Positions 52,744-61,549 of a stretch of 64,000 nt of DNA are shown here, piece after piece. The notes below the pieces were generated by a model, which saw only the letters and a program-made list of their open reading frames with translations, had not been told where the DNA came from and ran no database searches. This stretch comes from an uncultured Blautia sp. Its GTDB lineage: Bacteria; Bacillota; Clostridia; Lachnospirales; Lachnospiraceae. Position numbers and translations under genes: made by a program. Numbering within the stretch: position 1 is the stretch's first letter; each line of letters opens with the position of its first letter. Where the stretch lies: NCBI GenBank assembly GCA_900541985.1, contig UQLX01000011.1, positions 3,241 to 67,240 on the forward strand, given 5' to 3'.

Positions 52744-54633
52744 ATGAGTGAAAAAAGGCTGGAAAAATATTGTGATATTGTAGTGGTAGGCGCGGGACAT
52801 GCAGGCTGTGAAGCAGCGCTTGCAGGTGCGCGGCTTGGATTTGACACCGTGATGTTTACTGTCAGCGTAGACAGCATTGCCCTGATGCCCTGTAATCCCA
52901 ATATCGGAGGAAGTTCCAAAGGGCATCTGGTAAGAGAAATCGATGCTCTGGGCGGTGAAATGGGAAAGAATGTGGACAAAACCTTTATTCAGTCCAAAAT
53001 GCTGAATAAGTCAAAAGGACCGGCTGTCCATTCTCTGAGAGCACAGGCGGACAAGCAGGCTTACAGCAATGAAATGCGAAAAACCTTAGAAAACCAGGAA
53101 AATCTTACCATCCGTCAGGGAGAGGTGACAAAGCTTCTGGTGGAAGACGGAAGGATCACGGGCGTGCAGCTTTATTCAGGGGCTGTTTATCATTGTAAGG
53201 CAGTGATCCTGTGCACAGGAACCTATCTGAAGGCGCGATGTATTTACGGTGATGTCAGCGATTATACAGGCCCCAATGGTCTGCAGGCAGCCAATTATCT
53301 GACCGATTCCCTGAAGGAACTGGGAATCGAGATTTTCCGGTTCAAAACAGGAACACCGGCTCGTATTGCGGGAAACAGTATCGATTATTCCAAGATGGAA
53401 GAGCAGTTTGGTGATGAGAGAGTGGTTCCGTTTTCTTTTTCTACAGACCCGGAAACTGTGCAGATCCCTCAGAAATCCTGCTGGTTGACTTATACAAACG
53501 AAAAGACCCATGAGATCATTCGTAACAACCTGGACCGTTCTCCCCTTTATTCCGGCACCATCGAAGGGACCGGCCCCAGATATTGTCCGTCCATTGAGGA
53601 TAAGGTGGTCAGATTTGCAGATAAAAACCGTCATCAGGTATTTATTGAGCCGGAGGGGCTTTATACCAATGAAATGTATATCGGAGGAATGTCCAGTTCC
53701 CTTCCGGAGGATGTGCAGGACGCCATGTATCACTCCGTTCCCGGACTGGAACACGCAAGGATCGTAAAAAACGCCTATGCGATCGAGTATGACTGCATTA
53801 ACCCCAGACAGCTTTATCCGACTCTGGAATTTAAAAATATCAAGGGACTTTTCAGCGCCGGGCAGTTTAACGGCAGTTCAGGATATGAGGAAGCGGCAGC
53901 GCAGGGACTTATTGCCGGCATCAATGCTTCTATGGAGCTGAAAGGCAGAGAAATGCTGGTGCTGGACCGCTCAGAGGCATATATCGGTGTTCTGATCGAC
54001 GATCTGGTAACCAAAGAGAACCATGAGCCTTACCGCATGATGACAAGCCGTGCAGAATACCGTCTTCTTCTTCGTCAGGATAATGCAGACCTCCGCCTGA
54101 GAAAAAAGGGATATGAAGCAGGTCTGATCGATGAGGAAACTTATCAGAAAACCCTGGAAAAAGAAAAAGCGATCCGGGAGGAAATAAAACGTACCGAGCA
54201 TACCACCATAGGAGGAACCCCGGAGGTTCAGGCGCTTCTGGAAGAAAAGAAAAGTACGCTTCTGAAATCAGGGACTACGGTTGCCGAGCTGATCAGAAGA
54301 CCGGAGCTTACCTATGAAGATGTTGCTCCTATTGATAAAAACCGCCCGGAGCTTCCATGGGATGTGAAGCAGCAGGTGGAGATCAATCTGAAATATGAAG
54401 GCTATATTAAACGTCAGATGAAGCAGGTAGAGCAGTTTAAAAAGCTGGAAGCAAAGAAGATACCGGAAGATCTGGATTATGAGAAGGTGGGAAGCCTGAG
54501 AATCGAAGCCAGACAGAAGCTGGAGGCATACAGACCGATCTCCATCGGACAGGCATCCAGGATATCAGGAGTTTCTCCGGCAGATATTTCTGTGCTTCTT
54601 GTATATCTGGAACAGTACAGAAGAAAGGATTGA
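52744..54633 (+). CDS. mnmG: tRNA uridine-5-carboxymethylaminomethyl modification enzyme MnmG (GidA)
   Basis: MnmG is the FAD-dependent partner of MnmE. The 629-residue protein has the FAD-binding GxGxxG region VVGAGHAGCEAALAGARLG, then ALMPCNPNIGGSSKGHLV. KTGTPARI and the Cys-containing PRYCPSIEDKV motif match the GidA signature, and the C-terminal helical domain ends SRISGVSPADISVLLVYLE. AAGGAGG precedes the ATG. It is followed 10 bp later by rsmG. Confidence 0.97.
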   Translation: MSEKRLEKYCDIVVVGAGHAGCEAALAGARLGFDTVMFTVSVDSIALMPCNPNIGGSSKGHLVREIDALGGEMGKNVDKTFIQSKMLNKSKGPAVHSLRAQADKQAYSNEMRKTLENQENLTIRQGEVTKLLVEDGRITGVQLYSGAVYHCKAVILCTGTYLKARCIYGDVSDYTGPNGLQAANYLTDSLKELGIEIFRFKTGTPARIAGNSIDYSKMEEQFGDERVVPFSFSTDPETVQIPQKSCWLTYTNEKTHEIIRNNLDRSPLYSGTIEGTGPRYCPSIEDKVVRFADKNRHQVFIEPEGLYTNEMYIGGMSSSLPEDVQDAMYHSVPGLEHARIVKNAYAIEYDCINPRQLYPTLEFKNIKGLFSAGQFNGSSGYEEAAAQGLIAGINASMELKGREMLVLDRSEAYIGVLIDDLVTKENHEPYRMMTSRAEYRLLLRQDNADLRLRKKGYEAGLIDEETYQKTLEKEKAIREEIKRTEHTTIGGTPEVQALLEEKKSTLLKSGTTVAELIRRPELTYEDVAPIDKNRPELPWDVKQQVEINLKYEGYIKRQMKQVEQFKKLEAKKIPEDLDYEKVGSLRIEARQKLEAYRPISIGQASRISGVSPADISVLLVYLEQYRRKD

Positions 54634-54643
54634 GGAAAAGAAT

Positions 54644-55366
54644 ATGGCATACGATCTGACAATTTTGGATCAGGGCTGCCGGGAAATGGGCATCTCATTA
54701 AATGAGCAGCAGAGGCAGCAGTTTATTGATTTTTACGAATATCTGGTAGAAAAAAATAAAGTCATGAATCTTACCGGGATCACGGAATTCCAGGAGGTTC
54801 TTGTAAAGCATTTTCTGGATAGCCTTGCCTGTGTCAAGGCGGTAGATATGCAGAAGGTAAAGCGTGTCATGGACATAGGTACAGGAGCGGGATTCCCCGG
54901 AGTTCCCCTGAAGATTGCCTTCCCTCATCTGGAAGCCTGCCTTCTGGATTCCCTGAAAAAAAGAGTGAATTTCCTGGAGGAGACTTTTGCGCTTCTGAAG
55001 CTGACAGATATTACCGCTGTTCACGGAAGAGCAGAGGAATTTGCCAAAAATAAGGCTTATAGAGAAAGCTTTGATCTGTGTGTGTCAAGAGCTGTCTCCA
55101 ATCTGGCGACACTTTCTGAATACTGTCTTCCTTATGTGAAGCCGGGCGGAAGCTTCATTTCCTATAAATCCGGTACGGTACAGGAGGAAGTGGAACAGGC
55201 GGAAAAAGCAGTGAAGATCCTTGGAGGAAAGATCAGGGATGTCATTTATTTCCAGCTTCCGGATTCTGAGATCCAGAGGTCGCTTGTAGTGATCGAAAAA
55301 GTAAAAGCTACCCCCGGAAAATATCCAAGGAAGGCAGGTACACCGCTGAAGGAGCCTCTGGTGTAG
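54644..55366 (+). CDS. rsmG: 16S rRNA (guanine527-N7)-methyltransferase
   Basis: RsmG (GidB) makes m7G527 in 16S rRNA; its loss gives low-level streptomycin resistance. From ATG 54644 (MAYDLTILDQGCREMG, GAGGAAAAG upstream) it has 240 residues. NKVMNLTGITEFQEVLVKHF and the SAM motif VMDIGTGAGFPGVPLKI are typical. A longer in-frame start at 54599 would overlap mnmG by 35 bp and is less likely. A short hairpin with T-run near 55432-55452 may end the transcript. Confidence 0.95.
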   Translation: MAYDLTILDQGCREMGISLNEQQRQQFIDFYEYLVEKNKVMNLTGITEFQEVLVKHFLDSLACVKAVDMQKVKRVMDIGTGAGFPGVPLKIAFPHLEACLLDSLKKRVNFLEETFALLKLTDITAVHGRAEEFAKNKAYRESFDLCVSRAVSNLATLSEYCLPYVKPGGSFISYKSGTVQEEVEQAEKAVKILGGKIRDVIYFQLPDSEIQRSLVVIEKVKATPGKYPRKAGTPLKEPLV

Positions 55367-55456
55367 TTTCACAAAATCCTCACATAATACCCCTACTTTT
55401 ATCACAATTTTTTCATAAAATATTCATGAAGCAGACAGATGATAATCTGCTTTATA

Positions 55457-55508
55457 AGAAGATGTTTCCGGACTCCCCCTATCTCTGTTTCGCCCGGGAA
55501 CATCTTCT
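55457..55508 (+). other. long stem-loop upstream of the Gld-like ABC operon
   Basis: A 15 bp stem with one T-G pair forms from AGAAGATGTTTCCGG (55457-55471) and CCGGGAACATCTTCT (55494-55508). The loop is pyrimidine rich. No T-run follows, so it is not a classical terminator. It ends 30 bp before the ABC ATPase start. The remainder of the 171 bp gap is AT-rich with no clear promoter. Confidence 0.5.
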
Positions 55509-55537
55509 GTTATAAGTGATAAAAGGAGGAGAGTTCA

Positions 55538-56569
55538 GTGATTGAAGTCAAAAATCTGGTCAAAAAGTATGGAGATCATACAGCGGTTGACCACCTTTCT
55601 TTTCAGATAGAGAAGGGTAAAATTTATGGATTTCTGGGGCCGAATGGGGCAGGGAAATCTACTACAATGAATATGATTACCGGCTATATTGCCTCTACAG
55701 AAGGCACCGTATCCATAGATGGACACGACATTCTGGAAGAGCCGGAAAAGGAAAAAAAATGCATCGGATATCTTCCGGAGCAGCCGCCTCTTTATTTCGA
55801 TATGACCGTTCTGGAATATATGAAATTCGCAGCGGATCTGAAAAAAATCCCAAAAGATAAAAAGAAAGCCATGATTGAAGAAGTCATGGATATGGTAAAA
55901 ATAACAGATATGAAGAATCGTCTGATTAAGAATCTTTCTAAAGGCTATCGCCAGAGAGTTGGTCTTGCTCAGGCTATTTTAGGCTATCCGGAAGTGATCA
56001 TTCTGGATGAACCTACGGTTGGTCTTGATCCGAAACAGATCATAGAAATCCGTGATCTGATCAAAAGTCTGAAGAAAAAACACACAGTGATCTTAAGCTC
56101 ACATATTTTGTCGGAAGTCAGTGCAGTCTGTGATTATGTACTGATCATTTCTCATGGAAAACTGGTTGCCAGCGACACTCCGGATAATCTGAGCAAACTG
56201 GCAGCAGGGGCGAATAATATCAATCTTCTTGCCAAAGGAGAAAAGGATAATATCCGTCAGCATTTGCTGGAAATACCGGGAGTAAAAGAGATTACAATAG
56301 ATAAAAAAACAGGTGTGGAAGGATGGAATATCACAGTTTCTACAGAAGAAAACAGAGATATCCGGGAAGATATTTTTTATAAAATGGCAGAAAATCGCTG
56401 TCCGATTCTTGAAATGCAGTCTAAAAAAGTTTCGCTGGAAGAGATATTCCTGGAGCTGACAGAGGAGGATCAGATGATTTCCAGCGACAATAATACAGAG
56501 CCGGAAGAAGCGGATCTGCAGGAACAAACAGAAAGTGAAAAGGGGGAGAATCATGACAGCAGTTTATAA
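55538..56569 (+). CDS. ABC transporter ATP-binding protein (GldA-like)
   Basis: The 343-residue ATPase has Walker A GPNGAGKST, signature LSKGYRQRVGLAQAI and Walker B VIILDEPTVGLDP. SSHILSEVSAVCD is the switch region. It belongs to the ABC-2 exporter class that includes GldA of Bacteroidetes gliding machinery. The last 50 residues form an acidic tail, which contains the ribosome-binding site of the next gene. The start is a GTG with AAAAGGAGGAG upstream. It forms one operon with the permease, the GldG-like and the DUF4340-like genes; substrate unknown. Confidence 0.9.
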   Translation: MIEVKNLVKKYGDHTAVDHLSFQIEKGKIYGFLGPNGAGKSTTMNMITGYIASTEGTVSIDGHDILEEPEKEKKCIGYLPEQPPLYFDMTVLEYMKFAADLKKIPKDKKKAMIEEVMDMVKITDMKNRLIKNLSKGYRQRVGLAQAILGYPEVIILDEPTVGLDPKQIIEIRDLIKSLKKKHTVILSSHILSEVSAVCDYVLIISHGKLVASDTPDNLSKLAAGANNINLLAKGEKDNIRQHLLEIPGVKEITIDKKTGVEGWNITVSTEENRDIREDIFYKMAENRCPILEMQSKKVSLEEIFLELTEEDQMISSDNNTEPEEADLQEQTESEKGENHDSSL

Positions 56570-57416
56570 AAGAGAGCTGAGAAGCTATCTTACATCCATG
56601 ACAGGTTATTTGTTTATCTTTTTTATCCTGCTGCTGACAGGAATTTATTTTTCTGCATATCAGCTGGATATCGCTTACCCGAAATTTGAGTACACCTTAA
56701 GTGCAATGACCTTTGTATTTCTCATCTGCGTGCCGATCCTGACTATGAGAACCCTTGCAGAAGAGAGAAAACAGAAGACAGATCAGCTGCTTTTGACGTC
56801 TCCTGTATCTGTAGGAAAGATCATTATGGGAAAATATCTTGCACTGGTAACTGTATTTGCGATTCCCATGGCAATCATTTGTTTCTACCCTCTTGTTATG
56901 TCAAAATTCGGTGATATTTCTTTTGGGTCTGCCTATACAGCAGTATTGGGATTCTTCCTCCTTGGCTGTGCAAATCTTGCCATAGGTGTGTTTATTTCCT
57001 CTTTGACAGAAAGTCAGGTTATTGCGGCAGTGCTGACTTTTGTCTTTTTGTTTGCTTTCTTTATGATGAATGGTATTTCTTCATTTTTCTCAGAAGGAGC
57101 TCTGTCAACCTGCATCACTTTCGGGCTTCTGATACTGGCTGCAGCCATTATTATTTACAGCATGATAAAGAACTTTCTGATCTCAGCGCTGATCTGTGTG
57201 ATTGGAGAAGCAGCCCTTGCTGTAGTGTATGTGATCAACAGCAGTTTCTTTGCAGGAGGCATTCAGAAAGTCCTTCAGATATTCAATTTAAGTGGTCATT
57301 TTGATAATTTTGCCAATGGGATTTTTGACATAAACGGCATTGTATATTATCTTTCTGTGATTGCAGTATGCGTATTTTTAACGGTACAGTCAATTGTAAA
57401 AAGACGCTGGAATTAG
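56553..57416 (+). CDS. ABC-2 type permease (GldF-like)
   Basis: From the ATG at 56553 (AGGGGGAG upstream) the protein has 287 residues and overlaps the ATPase gene by 17 bp. It starts MTAVYKRELRSYLTSMTGYL and has six hydrophobic helices, with the EERKQKTDQLLLTSPVSVG cytoplasmic loop typical of the ABC-2 family. In GldF relatives this protein pairs with the GldA-like ATPase and a GldG-like extracellular partner, which is the next gene. Confidence 0.88.
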   Translation: MTAVYKRELRSYLTSMTGYLFIFFILLLTGIYFSAYQLDIAYPKFEYTLSAMTFVFLICVPILTMRTLAEERKQKTDQLLLTSPVSVGKIIMGKYLALVTVFAIPMAIICFYPLVMSKFGDISFGSAYTAVLGFFLLGCANLAIGVFISSLTESQVIAAVLTFVFLFAFFMMNGISSFFSEGALSTCITFGLLILAAAIIIYSMIKNFLISALICVIGEAALAVVYVINSSFFAGGIQKVLQIFNLSGHFDNFANGIFDINGIVYYLSVIAVCVFLTVQSIVKRRWN

Positions 57417-57429
57417 GGAGGTGGAAAAG

Positions 57430-58929
57430 GTGAAATTCAGAGAAAAAGTAAAAAAGGATCCGTCGAAAAAGAAAGAAAAAAAGACTTCCTTTAAAGAAAA
57501 AATAAAGGGAAGTTTTAACAAAAAATATATAAAAAACGGCTCCTACAGTATGGTGATCAGCGCTATATTTATTGCGGTGATCGTAGTTATAAACATGATT
57601 GTAAATGCTGTTCCATCTAAGTATTCAGAGATTGATGTCAGCGATCAGAAGATATTCAGTATTGGAGAGCAGACGGAAAAATTCCTGAAAAAACTGGAAA
57701 AAGATGTGACTATTTATCAGGTGGCAGCCAGTGGTTCTGAGGATGAAACCATCAAAAAACTTTTGCAGAAATATGAGGATGCCTCCGATCATATTACAGT
57801 AGAACAGAAGGATCCGGTAGTAAATCCGAAGTTTACTTCTGAGTATACAGATGAGCAGCTGACCTCCAACAGTCTTATCGTAGAATGTGGAGAAAGAAGC
57901 AAAATTGTCGATTATAATGATATCTATGAGACCTCTATCGATTATAATACTTACAGCTATAATACCACAGGATTTGACGGAGAAGGACAGATTACAGGAG
58001 CAATTTCTTATGTGACTTCAGAGGATCTTCCTATCCTTTATACGCTGGATGGACACGGAGAAAAAGAACTGGATTCTGTGATCCGCGAGGATATAGAAAA
58101 AGCAAATATGGAGATCAAAACACTGAATCTTCTGACGGAAGAAAGCGTTCCGGAGGATGCGGCATGCCTGATGATCAACTCTCCTTCCAGTGATATTACC
58201 GGGGAGGAAAAAGATGCGATTCTTTCTTATCTGGAAAATGGCGGAAAGGCAATGATCTTCTCTGATTATACAGAGGAAGCGATGGATAATTTTGACGCTG
58301 TCCTGGAAAATTACGGAGTAGAACGTACAGAGGGAATCGTAATTGAAGAAGATGCACAGCATTATGCAATGCAGACTCCGTATTATCTGGTTCCTACTGT
58401 CAACAATGCAGAGCCGGTGACATCCTTTTTCTCAAGCGGATACTTTGTCCTTGCTCCTTATGCACAGGGAATCCGGAAAACAGACAGCGTACGGGATACC
58501 GTAGCCATAGAAAGTATTCTGACGACCTCAGACAGCGCTTATTCCAAGGTAAATGTAAAAGAGGAAAGTCTGGAAAAAACAGAGGAAGATATCGAAGGAC
58601 CGTTTGATATCGGCGTCAGCATCACGGAAACACTGGATGATGAGAAAGAGACTCAGATTATTTATTATTCCACGGCAAACATTATGGACAGCCAGATCAA
58701 TAAGGCAGCTGCAGGAGGAAATGAGCAGATGATCATGGAATCTCTGAACTGGATGTGCAGTTCGGAAGGAAACGAGACCATTTCGATTCCGTCAAAGAGC
58801 CTTGAAATCTCACGACTGACTCTGACCGCTTATGATGTCAGCTTCTGGAAAATCTGTGTCATGGGACTGATCCCCGGATTTTTCCTGATCGCAGGGTTCT
58901 ATATCTGGCTGAAAAGGAGAAAAGCATAA
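57430..58929 (+). CDS. GldG-like ABC transporter auxiliary membrane protein
   Basis: The likely start is GTG 57430, because GGGAGGTG ends six bases before it; a GTG at 57421 would sit inside that ribosome-binding site. The 499-residue protein has a very basic N-terminus, a first helix at about residues 40-60, a large extracellular region and a last helix at about 475-495 followed by KRRKA. The extracellular part (DLPILYTLDGHGEKELD, CLMINSPSSDITGEEKDAILSYLENGGKAMIFSD, given here in separate pieces) matches the ABC-type uncharacterised transport/GldG family. Its role in export is not known. Confidence 0.85.
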   Translation: MKFREKVKKDPSKKKEKKTSFKEKIKGSFNKKYIKNGSYSMVISAIFIAVIVVINMIVNAVPSKYSEIDVSDQKIFSIGEQTEKFLKKLEKDVTIYQVAASGSEDETIKKLLQKYEDASDHITVEQKDPVVNPKFTSEYTDEQLTSNSLIVECGERSKIVDYNDIYETSIDYNTYSYNTTGFDGEGQITGAISYVTSEDLPILYTLDGHGEKELDSVIREDIEKANMEIKTLNLLTEESVPEDAACLMINSPSSDITGEEKDAILSYLENGGKAMIFSDYTEEAMDNFDAVLENYGVERTEGIVIEEDAQHYAMQTPYYLVPTVNNAEPVTSFFSSGYFVLAPYAQGIRKTDSVRDTVAIESILTTSDSAYSKVNVKEESLEKTEEDIEGPFDIGVSITETLDDEKETQIIYYSTANIMDSQINKAAAGGNEQMIMESLNWMCSSEGNETISIPSKSLEISRLTLTAYDVSFWKICVMGLIPGFFLIAGFYIWLKRRKA

Positions 58930-60437
58930 TGAAAAGTAAAACAGTAAAACTGGTTTCCGGTGTGGCGGTTCTTGCAGTGCTTTCCTGTGCCTACCTGGGA
59001 GTTACCTCTTATGTGGACTCCCGGGAAAAAAAGGAAGCAGAGGCACAGGACACAAGCGTCAGTCTGGTGGATATGGAAGCAGAGGATCTTACCTCCGTAT
59101 CTTTTCTTTCCGAAGATGGAGAACAGGAGATTTTTGAGAAAAAAGAAGATGTCTGGACAAAAAAAGGAGAAGAGGATTTCCCGGTCAGCCAGGACACCAT
59201 AGACGGGGCGGTAAACAGTCTGGCATCCCTGGATGCAGATCAGGAACTGACAGAGCCCGAAGAGCTCAGTGAATACGATCTGGATAAACCACAGAATAAA
59301 ATTGTTCTTACAGCACAGGACGGCAGCGAAACCATTCTTCTGGTAGGAATGAAAAACGAAGCTTCCGGTCAGTATTATGTAAAAAGACAGGATGAGGACA
59401 ACGTGTATCTGGCAGCAGAAACAGCACTGACTCCTTTTATGGGAACTGCCTATTCGTTTGCAGAAGCAGAGGCTTTTCCGACAGTAACCTCAGCGACCAT
59501 GAAAGAAGTTCAGGTTGAAAAAGAAAATGGATATACACTTTCTCAGGATAAAGACAGTCTGTACTGGTATGTGTCTGACGGAAAATCCTCAGAACAGGCA
59601 GACACTTCCAAAGCCGGGGCAGTGACCTCTGCTATTGGTTCTCTGACCTATGGAGACTTCGTGGACTATCACTGCACAGATCCGGCAAAATACGGCTTTG
59701 ATACCCCTTATGCCATAATTTCCTCCACTTATATGGCAGAAGAGGATACAGAGGCAAATACGGACGTCTCAGAGGCATCTGAAGAGGAAGAAAACAGTGT
59801 GGAGGAACAGGAAGAAGCAGAAGAAACCGCAGACACGCCGGAAAAGGAAGATACACAGACAGAAAAGACACTGGTGATCTGTGTGGGAGATGAGATCGAC
59901 GGAAGCCGTTATGTAAAGGTCAATAACAGCAATGAGGTTTATACGATTCCGGAAGAGTCCCTGACAGAGATTCTGGATAAAGCTCCTTCTGACTTTTACA
60001 GCCTTACCGTCAATTATCTGACGGTAAACAATCTGGACAGTCTGGAGATCCGTGACGGGGAAGAAAGTCATACAGTGAAGGTGGTAAGGACAGCAGAAAA
60101 GAGTTCTGAGGATACTGCTTCAGAAGAAGTGACAGTGACATACACTCTGGATGGAAAAGAGGCAGACGAGACCCTCTTTACCACCTTTTATAATAAGCTG
60201 ATCAATATGGCAGGCGAGAAGCGTCTGACAGAGGCATATACTCCGGAAGGAGAGGCTGTATTTACCTTTGGTTTTTCAGATACGGAGGGCAAAAAAACGA
60301 CCGTCAGCTATTACGAATATGATTCCAGCTTTTATGCAGCTGTCGTAGGAGATAAGGTATATCTGGTAAACAAAATGAAGGTAAAAGATCTGACAGAAGC
60401 CTGTGAAGCTCTGACTGCTGCAGAAGAGACAGAATAA
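58929..60437 (+). CDS. DUF4340-type membrane-anchored protein of the ABC operon
   Basis: This 502-residue protein overlaps the GldG-like gene by one base (TAATG). It has one N-terminal helix (VKLVSGVAVLAVLSCAYLGV) and a large outside part with repeated beta-rich modules, such as VSFLSEDGEQEIFEKKEDVW and LNSLDADQELTEPEELSEY-like stretches, that match DUF4340. A Glu-rich low-complexity segment spans about residues 275-315. DUF4340 proteins are regularly the fourth gene of GldA/F/G-like operons, which suggests a shared envelope function that has not been defined. Confidence 0.85.
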   Translation: MKSKTVKLVSGVAVLAVLSCAYLGVTSYVDSREKKEAEAQDTSVSLVDMEAEDLTSVSFLSEDGEQEIFEKKEDVWTKKGEEDFPVSQDTIDGAVNSLASLDADQELTEPEELSEYDLDKPQNKIVLTAQDGSETILLVGMKNEASGQYYVKRQDEDNVYLAAETALTPFMGTAYSFAEAEAFPTVTSATMKEVQVEKENGYTLSQDKDSLYWYVSDGKSSEQADTSKAGAVTSAIGSLTYGDFVDYHCTDPAKYGFDTPYAIISSTYMAEEDTEANTDVSEASEEEENSVEEQEEAEETADTPEKEDTQTEKTLVICVGDEIDGSRYVKVNNSNEVYTIPEESLTEILDKAPSDFYSLTVNYLTVNNLDSLEIRDGEESHTVKVVRTAEKSSEDTASEEVTVTYTLDGKEADETLFTTFYNKLINMAGEKRLTEAYTPEGEAVFTFGFSDTEGKKTTVSYYEYDSSFYAAVVGDKVYLVNKMKVKDLTEACEALTAAEETE

Positions 60438-60480
60438 AATTCGTATAATAAAGAATCTCCGTTTCTGAAAACGGACAGTA

Positions 60481-60526
60481 AAAAATCCGGAAGGCTGAAG
60501 CGATTTCAGCCTTCCGGATTTTTTGT
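60481..60526. terminator. bidirectional terminator between ABC operon and hydrolase gene
   Basis: A long stem (60481-60499 with about 60505-60524, AATCCGGAAGGCTGAA with TTCAGCCTTCCGGATT) is flanked by A and T runs on both sides. It can stop the plus-strand ABC operon and the converging minus-strand hydrolase transcript. A smaller hairpin (TCCGTTT with AAACGGA, about 60457-60474) lies just before it. Confidence 0.9.
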
Positions 60527-60529
60527 GCT

Positions 60530-61483
60530 TTAAAGAAAGATCCCGGCCTGTTCCAGGAATTTCTCAGGATCTTCCACATGGGGAAGATGTTTGGTATGAG
60601 GGATCATAACAGCCTCAATGGAAGGATTTGCTTCCTGATATGCCGCTATTACAGCGTCCCCGTTGTTCTCTGCTTCTCCTTCGATGATAAAGATACTGTT
60701 ATCAATATTTTTCAGCGCCGGAAGGATGTTGATGTTCATAAAGCGGGATGCCTTGCTGGCATAAGCTGCCTTGGCCTGGGCACCGCCTTTATGAGCTGCT
60801 TCATAGTATGCGTCAAACATATTCTGATCCGGGTGGAAAGGATCGAAAAACATATTTTCTATAAAAAGATTGTTGATGTTTTCTCTTGATACGATCATGT
60901 GATAGACCAGAGTTCCAAACACCGGGACCTCAAGGAAATATTTCAGAAGCTTGTCTTTTTTGCCCGGCATCTGGGTCAGATTGCCAGGAGCCGGCGGGTT
61001 GACCAGCATGATCCGGTTAAACAGGCCGCCTTCATTACGGCATGCCATAACGGCAAAAGAGCCGGAAAATCCGCTTGCGATCACATCTGTTTTTTCTCCG
61101 ATCACATTTTTGATAAAATCACAGATTACCTGAACATAAACAAAGTTCGTATAGGTCATCCCCGGTTTTTCGGAACGGCCGCAGCCAAGGAGATCGATGG
61201 TATATACGGTGTGTTCCATTGCAAGTTCTTCTTCAATATTGGTCCATTCATAACCGGAGCCTCCCGGAAGCATGTCGTGGATAAGAAGAACAGGGCTTCC
61301 ATTGCCTTTTTTTGTATAAAAAATCTCTCCAAAACGCCATTTATAGTAATTTCGTCTGTTGGAATCCAGCATTTCCTTCAGAGATGCAGATGCGGCAATG
61401 ATCTTGTTTCCAATATGGATGATGGCTGTCGCAGAGGCGAACAGCACCGCAAAAGTGGCAAAACGATTCTTGTTTTTTTTCAT
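60530..61483 (-). CDS. alpha/beta hydrolase, membrane-anchored
   Basis: From ATG 61483 (AAGGAGGT upstream) the protein has 317 residues. An N-terminal hydrophobic segment (FATFAVLFASATAIIHIGNK) probably anchors it or acts as an uncleaved signal. The fold shows the oxyanion region VLLIHDMLPGGSGYEW, the nucleophile elbow ASGFSGSFAV (Ser), and a C-terminal His in PHTKHLPHVEDPEKF. Activity could be esterase, lipase or haloalkane-type; the substrate cannot be told. It is a single gene with its own promoter, reading against the replication fork. Confidence 0.85.
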   Translation of the reverse strand: MKKNKNRFATFAVLFASATAIIHIGNKIIAASASLKEMLDSNRRNYYKWRFGEIFYTKKGNGSPVLLIHDMLPGGSGYEWTNIEEELAMEHTVYTIDLLGCGRSEKPGMTYTNFVYVQVICDFIKNVIGEKTDVIASGFSGSFAVMACRNEGGLFNRIMLVNPPAPGNLTQMPGKKDKLLKYFLEVPVFGTLVYHMIVSRENINNLFIENMFFDPFHPDQNMFDAYYEAAHKGGAQAKAAYASKASRFMNINILPALKNIDNSIFIIEGEAENNGDAVIAAYQEANPSIEAVMIPHTKHLPHVEDPEKFLEQAGIFL

Positions 61484-61518
61484 GTCTGACCTCCTTTTCA
61501 CATGTTCTGACTGTCCTT

Positions 61519-61547
61519 ATTATACGTCAAAAATCACGAATTTACAA
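61519..61547 (-). promoter_or_regulatory. promoter of the alpha/beta hydrolase gene
   Basis: On the minus strand -35 TTGTAA (61542-61547) and -10 TATAAT (61519-61524) have a 17 bp spacer. It lies in the gap right after the threonine-aldolase stop, so the hydrolase has independent transcription. Confidence 0.7.
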
Positions 61548-61549
61548 TG

